From Methylobacter sp. (GTDB lineage: Bacteria; Pseudomonadota; Gammaproteobacteria; Methylococcales; Methylomonadaceae), in assembly GCF_004322395.1 (NCBI RefSeq), contig NZ_SCTW01000044.1, positions 16,958 to 80,957 of the forward strand: a DNA stretch of 64,000 nt, written 5' to 3'. Within the stretch, counting starts at the first letter, position 1. Every line of letters begins with the position of its first letter. The translations under genes were made by a program, and so were the position numbers. This document shows positions 1 through 8,366 of the stretch, one piece after another. The notes beneath the pieces were generated by a model. It did no database searches and was not told where the DNA came from. It was given only the letters and a program-made list of their open reading frames with translations.

Positions 1-34
1 TTTGTAGACATGGACAGTCGTGGCGAAAACAGCC

Positions 35-364
35 TCAAAAGTTATTTTGATTGGTCATTGTTTGATCCTTGCTCGTGTTGGTCGGGGTTAGTTTTGCCAG
101 CTTTTCTTTCAGAATGTCGACTTCTCGTGCAAGGCGGTTGTTCACACCCATGATTTCCTGAATATCCACTGTTTGCGGGGTTATGATTTCTTCGTTTGTT
201 ATGGTTTGTATTTCAATATGGCTTTTGTCTTTGACATAAGTTGTGTATTGATGGCCTTGCGAATATTCTTGTTTGTATTGATCGGCAGCCACCACAAGGG
301 CCAGCATTTCCGGAGTAACTTCAATGTAGTTGTTAGTTTTGACTAGAATTTTTATATTGCTCAT
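35..364 (-). CDS. Hypothetical protein, 109 aa
   Basis: I do not recognise this protein. It is small and mixed-charge, with no signal peptide or membrane segment. The N-terminal half looks beta-rich (MSNIKILVKTNNYIEVTPEM) and is followed by a predicted amphipathic helix around residues 75-92 (NRLAREVDILKEKLAKL) that could form a short coiled coil, then a polar Thr/Asn/Gln tail. It lies alone on the minus strand at the window edge, so its upstream neighbours are the repeat at 411-500 and the membrane protein gene at 632-1576. The ATG start has only a weak purine stretch upstream. Confidence 0.5.
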   Translation of the reverse strand: MSNIKILVKTNNYIEVTPEMLALVVAADQYKQEYSQGHQYTTYVKDKSHIEIQTITNEEIITPQTVDIQEIMGVNNRLAREVDILKEKLAKLTPTNTSKDQTMTNQNNF

Positions 365-410
365 GGGTACGTCCTAAATTTATGCACCATCTTTGGCGCG
401 GATTAATTAA

Positions 411-500
411 GAGTTATAGGATGCGCCGACGATAGAAGACGCATCGTTTATGAGATCGGCTTGAACCATGCGCTTCGTGCCTTAGTGCATCCTATAACTT
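411..500. repeat. Palindromic MITE-like repeat (~90 bp)
   Basis: The arms GTTATAGGATGC (413-424) and GCATCCTATAAC (487-498) are perfect inverted copies. An inner imperfect pair (GAAGACGCAT near 435 and ATGCGCTTC near 468) allows a nested hairpin. No coding potential is seen. The structure is that of a short non-autonomous mobile repeat or REP-like element. The stretch 501-547 beside it holds nothing I can assign. Confidence 0.6.
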
Positions 501-631
501 TTCGGCAGCTAACGACCCCAAAGAGGCATTCGGCGTTAGATATGGTTTTATCTGTTGCTCAGCGCTTCCTGCAATTGTTGCCGGATTTGTTCGATCCCAG
601 TCAAGTTGGCTAAAATTTGGAAAAGGTTATT

Positions 632-1576
632 TTATTCAGTAAAAAGCTCAATACATTTTTCTCTGGCTGAGGCTGGAGCATAAATAAAATCTTTATTTTC
701 GATGACATCTTTTCCTGTGGCGCTATAAAGTTTTTCTTTTTCCATTTCCCAGCGTGTTTTGAAATAGTCGAGAAACAGCTCGGTCATATTCCAGCAGTCC
801 GATTCGAACGAAGTCTGATCGCTGAAATTAAGCCCCGTTTCCCAATGCAGATAAGGCATTTTCGAAACCGGCTCGGTTAAATAATAGCTGCTATAAACTT
901 CAACTTTCCTGGACTCTTTGCGGATGATAATAAACAAGGGAATGCAGGGCAGACCGTCGTAAACAAAAACGCCTAACGACCCCGTTATCTTATCTCCTAT
1001 GCGGCTAATCACATCTTCCAGTGAAACTTTGAATAATTTGGAGTATTCGTTGAATTCGTGCGGGTTAAAGCCGGTCGTTTCCGTTGCGCGCAATTCGCCG
1101 ATGTGGCAATCGGCTTTTAAAATCAACATCCTGAAATGCACGCCATTTTTTATCCCATTCTCCAGTTCCCGCGATTTGTTTTTGAAACGAGGGTCGAAAG
1201 TGATCAGCCAATAGACATAATCCCCCGATTTTAATCCTTGCATAATTTGGCTGAAATCGAATTCTTTATTGGTGATACCGGAAAATCCTCTTTTAACGGA
1301 ATTCAGCAAAATGCTATCGATGTACTTGGCAAGAGTTTCACGCAAATTGATTTCGGACTCCTTGTGCTCTTCAGCAGCGATAAACCAGTGGTGAAAATAA
1401 CCAACCGAAACGACGACGGATACGAACAGGCCAAATTCCGAAATGATTTTGAATATCCATTCATATTCTTGGTAGGCAGGATTATGGACCAGCCCCTCAA
1501 ATAACTTATAAATCGTAAATCCGCCGAAAATTAGCACCAGCGATAAAAGCCATTTGAGTTTTTTAGTCGTGGTCAT
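632..1576 (-). CDS. Membrane-anchored hypothetical protein, 314 aa
   Basis: The function is not recognised. Two hydrophobic segments lie at the N-terminus, roughly residues 9-27 and 44-68, followed by a soluble domain of about 240 residues. This suggests an inner-membrane anchor with a cytoplasmic domain. The soluble part alternates strands and helices and contains motifs such as GVHFRMLILKADCHIGEL and GSLGVFVYDGLPCIPLF. The pattern recalls membrane-anchored effector or sensor proteins of accessory regions, but no family can be named. The gene stands alone beside repeats and insertion sequences. Downstream of its TAA stop the same frame stays open for 27 more codons (to 548), so the present stop might be a nonsense mutation. 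Confidence 0.55.
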   Translation of the reverse strand: MTTTKKLKWLLSLVLIFGGFTIYKLFEGLVHNPAYQEYEWIFKIISEFGLFVSVVVSVGYFHHWFIAAEEHKESEINLRETLAKYIDSILLNSVKRGFSGITNKEFDFSQIMQGLKSGDYVYWLITFDPRFKNKSRELENGIKNGVHFRMLILKADCHIGELRATETTGFNPHEFNEYSKLFKVSLEDVISRIGDKITGSLGVFVYDGLPCIPLFIIIRKESRKVEVYSSYYLTEPVSKMPYLHWETGLNFSDQTSFESDCWNMTELFLDYFKTRWEMEKEKLYSATGKDVIENKDFIYAPASAREKCIELFTE

Positions 1577-1698
1577 GATTTATGCCTATTTTGAAAAAGG
1601 GTCATCCTAAGTATCCTCTTCCGGTAATACATTGCCAATACCCTGGAGAAAGTCAATCAGCAATTCATTCGGATGAAAATACAAAATGGCCGAAGCCG

Positions 1699-1800
1699 GG
1701 TAGGTTGGGCAACAGCAAAGTAGGATGGGTAGAGCAACGCGAAACCCATCGCATAGATGATTGAGTATGATGGGTTTCGGCTATAGCCTCTACCCATATA
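1699..1800. repeat. Nested inverted repeat (GATGGGTAGAG / GAAACCCATC family)
   Basis: GAAACCCATC (1741-1750) pairs with GATGGGTTTC (1769-1778). GATGGGTAGAG (from 1723) pairs with CTCTACCCAT (1788-1797). Together they form a long nested hairpin, typical of repetitive intergenic palindromes. The rest of the gap 1577-1985 shows no convincing gene. Confidence 0.6.
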
Positions 1801-1986
1801 TGGACTCCTCCGTTTTGCAAGCTTTTTCTCTTCAATCACTACAGTCAGTCAACGCAGTTGCTGCCATATATCCGGCCTGTTAATGAGGCCTTTGCCGCCT
1901 CTGGCCCTGATGGATTTCCGCGTATTTTCATCTCTATCATCCTACCGGCCTCGAAGGCCCATGCGCTAAACGGATTCTTGAAAACA

Positions 1987-3514
1987 CCGGTCTGACCGGA
2001 ATGGCACTTACTTAAGAGATAACTCTATGAATTAATAAAATAAAAGGGCTGGCCTGGTGATAAGCTTTAGTCACCAAACCATCGTAACCACCCAACAGCC
2101 AGCCCCTATGCATATTAACCGTTCCGTGTTATCCCAACAACATCGCATTCAACGTTACGCGGCTGCCAGCGACGCATTTAGTTTTTTCAACCAGCTCACC
2201 TCGCCAGAACTACTGGACACACTGGAGTCAACACTGCCCGAACACCGTGAGCGGCTATTTCCTCCGACCGAAACACTGTCCATGTTTCTCGCACAAGCCC
2301 TGAAACCGGATCGTTCCTGTCAGAACATCGTCAATGATGCCGCTGTGAAACGGCTGACCCATGGCTTGCCACAATGCAGCACGAAAACAGGCGGATACTG
2401 CAAGGCGCGTCAGCGCTTACCGCTGGACATGGTATCAACAATAGTGCGTCACACCGGCAGCCTGATTGCTGCGCGAGCCCCCAAGACCTGGCGCTGGTAC
2501 GGACGGCGTGTACGACTGGTGGACGGCATGACCGTCACCTTGCCGGATACGCAAGCCAACCAAGGCGCCTATCCCCAACAGAACGGCCAGAAGCCCGGAC
2601 TGGGTTTCCCTATCTGCCGCATTGTCGGGGTAACCTGCCTGTCCAGTGGCGCAGTGCTTGATGCCTCCATGGGCAACTTCAAAGGCAAAGGCAGTGGTGA
2701 ACAAGCGCTCCTGCGGACGCTTCTGGATACCTTTAAGTCAGGCGATGTGATGCTGGGGGACGCTTTCTATAGCGCCTACTTCCTGCTGGCAGAACTCCAA
2801 TCACGTAGCGTGGATGCATTATTTGAACAACATGGCTCACGCAAGCGCTCGACCGACTTCCGCCAAGGCAAAACGCTGGGCAGCCGGGATCATTTGATTA
2901 CGCTGACAAAGCCGAAAGTGCGTCCACATTGGATGACGGCGGAGCAGTATGTGGCTGCGCCGGATACGCTCACCATTCGCGAACTGGAAGTCGGCGGCAG
3001 AATATTGGTAACGACACGGACATGCCCAAACACTATCCCCAAAGATGCCCTGAAGGATTTATACCAGCGCCGCTGGCAGGTGGAGTTGGATATTCGCAAC
3101 ATCAAAACCACGCTGGGCATGGAAACCCTGAGCTGCAAAACACCGCAGATGGGCGAGAAAGAGATGTGGGTTTATCTGTTGGCCTACAATCTGATTCGCC
3201 TGATTATGGCGCAATCCGCATTAATGGCCGATGTATTGCCACGCACCCTGAGTTTCAAACACACGCTCCAACTTTGGCTGGCCTGGAGCGGAACACCGAA
3301 TCAACCCGATAATCGAAGCAATATCATCAGACTGCTGGTTCTGGTGGCTGAGCAGTCTATTGGTAACCGACGCGGGCGAATTGAGCCGAGAGCCGTCAAG
3401 CGACGACCCAAACCCTATCCGCTACTGACAAGAACAAGACCTTTGGCAAGGGAGCAAGTGAAAAAATATGGGCATCCGAAAAAGCTTAAGTAAGTGCCAT
3501 TCCGGTCTGACCGG
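1987..3514 (+). mobile_element. IS4-family insertion sequence with target duplication
   Basis: A 17-bp perfect terminal inverted repeat, AATGGCACTTACTTAAG (2000-2016) and its complement (3485-3501), brackets a single transposase gene. Just outside, the identical 13-bp sequence CCGGTCTGACCGG occurs in direct orientation at 1987-1999 and 3502-3514. This reads as the target-site duplication, of a length usual for IS4-family elements. The duplicated target is itself palindromic. Intact ends, an intact duplication and an intact transposase indicate a recent, probably active insertion. Confidence 0.85.
2057..3493 (+). CDS. IS4-family transposase (DDE)
   Basis: This is the DDE transposase of the surrounding insertion sequence. 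The IS4 signature Y-x2-R-x3-E-x6-K is present as YQRRWQVELDIRNIK near residue 338. The first catalytic Asp is likely in RLVDGMTVTLPDT (about residue 155) and the second in DVMLGDAFYSAYF (about residue 235). At 478 aa the length is normal for the family, and no frameshift or stop is seen. A GTG at 2057 opens the frame; an ATG at 2108 gives a protein 17 residues shorter and is also plausible. Inverted repeats lie between the two candidate starts (GGCTGG...CCAGCC, and TGGTGA...TCACCA). They could hide or expose a ribosome-binding site and limit transposition. Confidence 0.9.
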   Translation: MISFSHQTIVTTQQPAPMHINRSVLSQQHRIQRYAAASDAFSFFNQLTSPELLDTLESTLPEHRERLFPPTETLSMFLAQALKPDRSCQNIVNDAAVKRLTHGLPQCSTKTGGYCKARQRLPLDMVSTIVRHTGSLIAARAPKTWRWYGRRVRLVDGMTVTLPDTQANQGAYPQQNGQKPGLGFPICRIVGVTCLSSGAVLDASMGNFKGKGSGEQALLRTLLDTFKSGDVMLGDAFYSAYFLLAELQSRSVDALFEQHGSRKRSTDFRQGKTLGSRDHLITLTKPKVRPHWMTAEQYVAAPDTLTIRELEVGGRILVTTRTCPNTIPKDALKDLYQRRWQVELDIRNIKTTLGMETLSCKTPQMGEKEMWVYLLAYNLIRLIMAQSALMADVLPRTLSFKHTLQLWLAWSGTPNQPDNRSNIIRLLVLVAEQSIGNRRGRIEPRAVKRRPKPYPLLTRTRPLAREQVKKYGHPKKLK

Positions 3515-3610
3515 TTTGCCATCGTGTTGAAAAATGCCTCACAACTGGGGAGTGACTGTTAAAACCTCTTTAAATGTTTAAAAAAATGGGGTATTGCGTG
3601 CCCCCTTTGT

Positions 3611-4642
3611 TTAGATGCTGGCCGATACCGGGGTGTGGTAGCTCTCTGTCCGAGTCAGCAGCGCCCAGACGATTCGGGCGTTTTTGTTGGCGACCGCCAC
3701 TGCCGCGATATTGGCGTTGCGCCGTTTTACCAAATCGTTGATCCAACGATTCTGTGCATCGTCTTTCTTTGCCGCAGCTTTGACTACCGCTCTGGCCCCG
3801 TGGATCAGCAAGGTGCGTAAATAGGCGTCGCCGCGCTTGCTGATACCCAGCAGCTTCGGTTTGCCGCCGCTGGAATCTTGCTTAGGAACCAGACCCAACC
3901 ACGCCGGAACTTGCCGCGACTTGTCAAAGGCCTTACCGTCGCCCAACGAAGCCAGTAGCGCCGTGGCACTGATCGGTCCAATGCCTGGTACTGTACCGAG
4001 CGTTTTACTGACGGCGCTTGACTGGTGCAGCACCAGAATTTTTTCCCCGTAAGCCGATACTTGTCTATCCAGTTCGATTAGCTGTTGGTGCAGGTCTGCA
4101 AAGATTTGCCGCGCCGCTTTCGTCAAGCCATTTTCGGCATCTTTCACTATCTCCGCCGGCAGGCGCTTGTGTAGTTGCGTTAGGCCTTGACCACTGACTA
4201 TCCCGTATTCGTTCAATAAGCCCCGCAAGCGATTGGCTTGCGCCGTGCGTTCTTTAACTAGGCCGCTACGCGCCCGGTGCAGCATCTGGATGTCTTGTTG
4301 CTCAATGCTTTTTATCGGCACGAAACGCATGCTTGGCCGACTTACTGCCTCGCAGATGGCTTCCGCATCGTTGGCGTCATTCTTATTACCTTTGACATAG
4401 GGTTTGACGAATTGCGGACTGATTAACCGTGCATCATGCCCCAACTTGAGCAATTCTCGCGCCCAGTAATGCGCCCCACCGCAGGCTTCCAAGCCAATCA
4501 AGCAAGGCGACAAGTTAGCGAAAAAAGCCAACACCTGCCCCCGTTTGAGTTGTTTGCGCATCGCGACTTTGCCGTTCGCGTCCACGCCGTGAACCTGAAA
4601 AACGTTTTTTGCACTATCTAAACCGATTGTCGTAACATTCAT
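3611..4642 (-). CDS. IS110-family transposase (DEDD / RuvC-like)
   Basis: This is a recombinase of the IS110 family. The N-terminal DEDD RuvC-like domain shows TIGLDSAKNVFQVHG (first Asp), LIGLEACGGAHYWA (Glu) and GNKNDANDAEAI (paired Asp). The C-terminal transposase_20 domain shows LGTVPGIGPISATALLASLG and ends near LRTLLIHGARAV, including the conserved Ser region. The length of 343 aa is normal. The ATG at 4642 is chosen because a GAGG ribosome-binding site lies 7 bases upstream; the frame is open to 4687. Elements of this family lack classical terminal repeats and are guided by a structured RNA from a non-coding end, so the exact boundaries cannot be drawn. The gene sits between the IS4 element and an IS481 fragment. 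Confidence 0.9.
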   Translation of the reverse strand: MNVTTIGLDSAKNVFQVHGVDANGKVAMRKQLKRGQVLAFFANLSPCLIGLEACGGAHYWARELLKLGHDARLISPQFVKPYVKGNKNDANDAEAICEAVSRPSMRFVPIKSIEQQDIQMLHRARSGLVKERTAQANRLRGLLNEYGIVSGQGLTQLHKRLPAEIVKDAENGLTKAARQIFADLHQQLIELDRQVSAYGEKILVLHQSSAVSKTLGTVPGIGPISATALLASLGDGKAFDKSRQVPAWLGLVPKQDSSGGKPKLLGISKRGDAYLRTLLIHGARAVVKAAAKKDDAQNRWINDLVKRRNANIAAVAVANKNARIVWALLTRTESYHTPVSASI

Positions 4643-4740
4643 GGCGGATTCCTCTTTTTCATTTAAGTGGTTGTTACGTTCTTCCACTTTGGCACATCGC
4701 GATGCCGCTGGGAAGAGGAGGAGTCCATACCATTATCCTA

Positions 4741-5019
4741 CGAGCTGACCCGTAATTGGCCGTGGGCCGGGTAATCAATGGCATGAGTCAACACAGACTG
4801 TTCCGTCAGGTCATCGACTCAGTTTTTCAGATTCGGTTGCCTTCGACTTTTATCGAACAGGGATTCAACTCCACCCTGCTCAACCGCTGCTTTATAGCGA
4901 TAGAAGGTATCACGGGACAAGCCCATCGTCTTACAGGCTCTGGACACATTGCCTAGCTCTTCAGCCAGATTCAATAAGCCTACTTTGTGTTTAATGATTC
5001 TTACGTTATTCTCAAGCAT
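4741..5019 (-). pseudogene. IS481-like transposase remnant
   Basis: The first 66 codons encode a helix-turn-helix N-terminus (NLAEELGNVSRACKTMGLSR) and the start of the linker to the catalytic domain, as in IS481-type transposases. A TGA at codon 67 stops it. The same frame then continues with VDDLTEQSVLTHAIDYPAHG, which fits the next stretch of such transposases, until it is cut at about 4741 by the sequence adjoining the IS110-family gene. The DDE catalytic domain is missing. This is an N-terminal fragment inactivated by both a nonsense codon and truncation. Confidence 0.75.
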
Positions 5020-5116
5020 GAGGGTTACCTCTTTTGGTTTGATAAAAATTCGACACTTCTATCTCACCATTAACCCTCTCTCTTTTCAAGAGCGGTGTCA
5101 GGTTAAGTCTGAACTA

Positions 5117-6151
5117 TTACACATAATCACTAGCTGTTAAATCAGCACCAATACCATTTGGAATAGATGAAATCAGCCATTGCGTAGAGCCATGGCAATA
5201 TTTTTGGCTAACTTCATCAATGTTGGAAATCCTTATCTCATCCTTGATGACCTTGAAGTAATAAATAACCTTGACTTTATAATCACCAAACTTAACTAAA
5301 AATACAGCCTTATCGTTACCTACATAACCGGCATTTGGTACATACTCATAATTAGCATTTAGCTTGTATTGTCCAGCTGCCGGATTATTTTCATAAGTAA
5401 CATTACCACCATCATCTACCGATGTCCTTAGAACACCGAACTTGGGCTTCTGTATAATTTTAGTCTCGCCTGTTTCGATGAGGTCGGCGAATTTAGGAAA
5501 GTTTTGCACCGCCAAAGGAAAGTGCTTAGACTCAAAAGCAGATGCAGCCACATAATTAGTTGCCAATGAAGAAAACCCACCATTTGCACTAGAAGCTGGA
5601 ATACATGCCCCCACCGTGCCATACAAATCATCTGATATTGGTTTTGCGGTCGATGCTGCAACTAAGACTGTATGAGTCTGCGCCGACTCCGCATCAATAA
5701 AACTTGTATCCATTAATAGCATATCAATTTCTCCTACTTGTATATCGAATGCAGTCATAATCTGTTGCAACTGCGATGGTTGTATATTTGCGCTATCAGA
5801 TTGATGTTGCGATATAGAAACGTCTTCAGCCAAGAGCCTTTTAGGCGTAATTGTTTCTAATCTATGCTTATTAAGAGTAATGCCAAATTGGGTATTGTAA
5901 TATTTTCGAGCCTCGGTATTAATACCAGCCACCTTAAGTATTTCACTCATATTACCGTGAGCATTTTGCTCGTAAATAGTAGCATTGATTCCATTCCAAA
6001 TCTCGAGTCTATTTGGAATATCATTAGTTCGGCCTCCATGCACCCCCACAACAGTTCTTCTAAAATTAACAGTATCGTCATACTGTGGTGGCGCTCGATC
6101 TACAATATCATTTAAGCCGAGTAGGTCGAGCAACAACTTTTCGTTGCCCAA
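5117..6151 (-). CDS. Orphan hypothetical protein, 344 aa, possible fragment
   Basis: The function is unknown. The C-terminal third resembles an Ig-like or cadherin-like repeat (NANYEYVPNAGYVGNDKAVF), a fold common in secreted adhesins, but no signal peptide is present. The only usable start is a TTG at 6151 with no clear ribosome-binding site. The reading frame continues a few codons upstream (EYKAKI, before a TAG), so the N-terminus may have been lost. It lies between the IS481 fragment and the toxin-antitoxin pair, consistent with decaying accessory DNA. The mixed composition is unlike that of the housekeeping neighbours. Confidence 0.45.
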   Translation of the reverse strand: MGNEKLLLDLLGLNDIVDRAPPQYDDTVNFRRTVVGVHGGRTNDIPNRLEIWNGINATIYEQNAHGNMSEILKVAGINTEARKYYNTQFGITLNKHRLETITPKRLLAEDVSISQHQSDSANIQPSQLQQIMTAFDIQVGEIDMLLMDTSFIDAESAQTHTVLVAASTAKPISDDLYGTVGACIPASSANGGFSSLATNYVAASAFESKHFPLAVQNFPKFADLIETGETKIIQKPKFGVLRTSVDDGGNVTYENNPAAGQYKLNANYEYVPNAGYVGNDKAVFLVKFGDYKVKVIYYFKVIKDEIRISNIDEVSQKYCHGSTQWLISSIPNGIGADLTASDYV

Positions 6152-6179
6152 TATTTTGGCTTTATATTCTCTCTATGGT

Positions 6180-6467
6180 TTATTCAAAAGTCACCGGCCA
6201 TTTTCTTGCTGTATGAAAAACGGCCAAAATCTGAATTTGGTTTTCTTTCACACGATACGGCAAAATGTATTGGGTTCCTGTAATTACCAACTCTCGCGTT
6301 TCATCAATGCGACCAATCCGTCCTATGAGCGGGTTGTCTTGAAGCAGAATGGCTCGTTCTTTAATTTCGGAAAGTAAAACGCGGGCGGCGTTTGGGTTTT
6401 CTTCGGCAATATAGAGAAAGATGTCGCGTAAATCCTGGCGGGCTGGTTCGGACCAGACGATTTTCAT
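6180..6467 (-). CDS. RelE/ParE-family toxin
   Basis: A 95-aa protein with the ParE layout: an N-terminal helical hairpin (MKIVWSEPARQDLRDIFLYIAE), GRIGRIDETRELVI, and a C-terminal strand pair ending QILAVFHTARKWP. ParE-type toxins poison gyrase and RelE-type toxins cleave mRNA; the lack of a clear RelE catalytic set favours ParE. The start ATG overlaps the antitoxin stop by 4 bases, so the two are translationally coupled. Confidence 0.85.
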   Translation of the reverse strand: MKIVWSEPARQDLRDIFLYIAEENPNAARVLLSEIKERAILLQDNPLIGRIGRIDETRELVITGTQYILPYRVKENQIQILAVFHTARKWPVTFE

Positions 6468-6721
6468 GCATTAGTTTTGGCTTTACGCTCAATTAAGTCT
6501 TCCATTTCTTTCATGACATCGGCATGATCGATTAACTCGCCTCGATTTGCCGCAGCGCTGCCTTGGGTGATTTTCTCAACTTGCCAAGCGTGAGTTTCCA
6601 GGTATTCCTTTATGGCTTGATTGACGAGGTCATTCCGCGATTTATCTAGCGATCCAGCTAGGTCGTCCAGTTTATGTACGATTTCTGTTTCAGCGCTAAT
6701 AGTAAATGCTTCGGTTGCCAT
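6464..6721 (-). CDS. Ribbon-helix-helix antitoxin
   Basis: An 85-aa antitoxin encoded upstream of the ParE-like toxin. The N-terminal ribbon-helix-helix DNA-binding domain (FTISAETEIVHKLDDLAGSL followed by SRNDLVNQAIKEYLE) should form a dimer that binds its own promoter. The C-terminal charged helix (DVMKEMEDLIERKAK) is the usual toxin-neutralising tail. Autoregulation through the AT-rich region at 6722-6790 is expected from the family, though no operator could be defined by eye. Confidence 0.85.
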   Translation of the reverse strand: MATEAFTISAETEIVHKLDDLAGSLDKSRNDLVNQAIKEYLETHAWQVEKITQGSAAANRGELIDHADVMKEMEDLIERKAKTNA

Positions 6722-6824
6722 TATTGCCGCTCCGGTTTATTGAGGTTTGTTTGTAATCATATAGCATGCTTTATGGTCTTGCTAGAATAGATTGATGGCT
6801 AGGTTCCGGCAATCCCGGAATGGA

Positions 6825-6873
6825 CGGTTAAGCCGATCATGGTTCGACAGCTCACCACGAACGGCTTAACCTT
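6825..6873. repeat. Inverted repeat GGTTAAGCCG / CGGCTTAACC
   Basis: Arms GGTTAAGCCG and CGGCTTAACC flank GTTCGACAGCTCACCACGAA, a phrase typical of dispersed intergenic palindromes. It lies just downstream of the ubiD stop on the minus strand and may double as that operon's terminator. Confidence 0.5.
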
Positions 6874-6905
6874 AAACTGCTCGTTTTAAGTCGGCAGCCC
6901 GCACG

Positions 6906-8366
6906 CTAAAACAAACTATCCCACATATCATCCACCTTCTTAACCACCTCCGGCGACATCACAATAGTCCTGCCCCATTCCCGGTTGGTTTCGCCCGGCC
7001 ATTTATTGGTCGCGTCGAATCCCACCTTGGAGCCCAAGCCTGAAACCGGCGAGGCGAAATCGAGATAATCGATCGGCGTGTTTTCCAGTATGGTCAAATC
7101 CCTGGCGGGGTCCATGCGGGTGGTCATCGCCCAGATCACATCCTGCCAGTTGCGGACATCGACATCGTCATCGACGACGATCACGAACTTGGTGTACATG
7201 AACTGGCGCAGGAACGACCAAGTGCCCAGCATCACGCGTTTGGCGTGTCCGGCGTATTGCTTTTTCATGCTGATCACGGCCATGCGGTAGGAACAGCCTT
7301 CCGGGGGTAGGTAGAAATCGACAATTTCCGGGAATTGTTTTTGCAGAATTGGCACGAAGACTTCGTTTAACGCGACGCCCAGGATGGCTGGTTCGTCGGG
7401 AGGTCTGCCTGTGTAGGTGCTGTGATAGATCGGCGCTTGGCGCTGGGTGATTCGTTCGATGGTAAACACAGGAAAATCGGCGACTTCGTTGTAATAGCCG
7501 GTGTGATCGCCGTAAGGGCCTTCCGGCGCGAATTCGCCGGGATAGATAAAGCCTTCAAGCACGATTTCGGCGCTGGCCGGGACTTGCAAATCATTAGTCA
7601 GCGATTTGGCGACTTCCGTTTTGCTACCGCGTAATAATCCGGCAAACGCGTATTCGGACAGGGAATCCGGCACCGGTGTGACGGCGGCCAATATGGTTGC
7701 AGGATCAGCGCCTAAGGCCACGGAAACCGGAAAGGGCTGGCCGGGATGGGCGGACTGGAATTCTTTAAAGTCCAATGCGCCGCCGCGATGCGCCAGCCAG
7801 CGCATGATGACTTTGTTTTTGCCGATGACCTGCATGCGGTAAATGCCCAGATTCTGCCGTTCTTTGTTCGGGCCTTTGGTGATGACCAGCGGCCAAGTAA
7901 TCAATGGTGCCGCATCTTCCGGCCAGCAGGTTTGGATAGGGTAATCGCTAAGGTCGATTTCATCGCCTTCCCGAATCAGTTCCTGACATGGAGGAGAGCT
8001 GATTATTTTGGGCGCCATATTCAGCACTTGCTTGAATACTGGGAATTTTTCCCAGGCGTCTTTCATGCCTTTGGGTGGCTCGGGTTCTTTCAGGTAAGCC
8101 AGTAACTCGCCGATGCCGCGCAACTCGGTAACGGATTCTGCGCCCATGCCCATCGCGACACGGCGTGGCGTGCCGAAAAGGTTGGCCAGCACCGGAATAT
8201 TGGCGCCTTTGGGATTTTCGAACAGCAAAGCGGGACCAGCCCGTTTTAGGGTGCGGTCGCAAATTTCGGTCATTTCCAGGTACGGATCGACTTCAACGGT
8301 AATGCGCTTTAGCTCGCCCTGTTTTTCCAGTTGTTTGATGAAATCGCGCAGGTCTTTGTAGATCAT
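6906..8366 (-). CDS. ubiD: 4-hydroxy-3-polyprenylbenzoate decarboxylase UbiD
   Basis: Decarboxylates the polyprenylated hydroxybenzoate intermediate of ubiquinone synthesis, using the prenylated FMN made by UbiX. The 486-aa length matches the family. Recognisable blocks are the N-terminal [19 protein letters not shown], the cofactor-binding region [20 protein letters not shown] followed by HRGG, the acidic active-site motif [13 protein letters not shown] and the C-terminal [13 protein letters not shown]. Its ATG overlaps the end of prlC by 4 bases, so the two genes form a coupled operon on the minus strand. No ubiX is in the window. Confidence 0.95.
   Translation of the reverse strand: MIYKDLRDFIKQLEKQGELKRITVEVDPYLEMTEICDRTLKRAGPALLFENPKGANIPVLANLFGTPRRVAMGMGAESVTELRGIGELLAYLKEPEPPKGMKDAWEKFPVFKQVLNMAPKIISSPPCQELIREGDEIDLSDYPIQTCWPEDAAPLITWPLVITKGPNKERQNLGIYRMQVIGKNKVIMRWLAHRGGALDFKEFQSAHPGQPFPVSVALGADPATILAAVTPVPDSLSEYAFAGLLRGSKTEVAKSLTNDLQVPASAEIVLEGFIYPGEFAPEGPYGDHTGYYNEVADFPVFTIERITQRQAPIYHSTYTGRPPDEPAILGVALNEVFVPILQKQFPEIVDFYLPPEGCSYRMAVISMKKQYAGHAKRVMLGTWSFLRQFMYTKFVIVVDDDVDVRNWQDVIWAMTTRMDPARDLTILENTPIDYLDFASPVSGLGSKVGFDATNKWPGETNREWGRTIVMSPEVVKKVDDMWDSLF

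Noticed and set aside
1582..1764. Small plus-strand open frame of 60 codons with a VGWVEQRETHR-like end
   Set aside because: It is the translation of the dispersed inverted repeat at 1699-1800, with no ribosome-binding site or family resemblance.
1986..3515. Treating CCGGTCTGACCGG as part of the IS4 terminal inverted repeat
   Set aside because: As an inverted repeat it mismatches at the central base, whereas in direct orientation both copies are identical, so a target duplication is the better reading.
7746..8105. Plus-strand open frame of 119 codons inside ubiD
   Set aside because: Antisense shadow of a strongly conserved gene, with no independent start or similarity.
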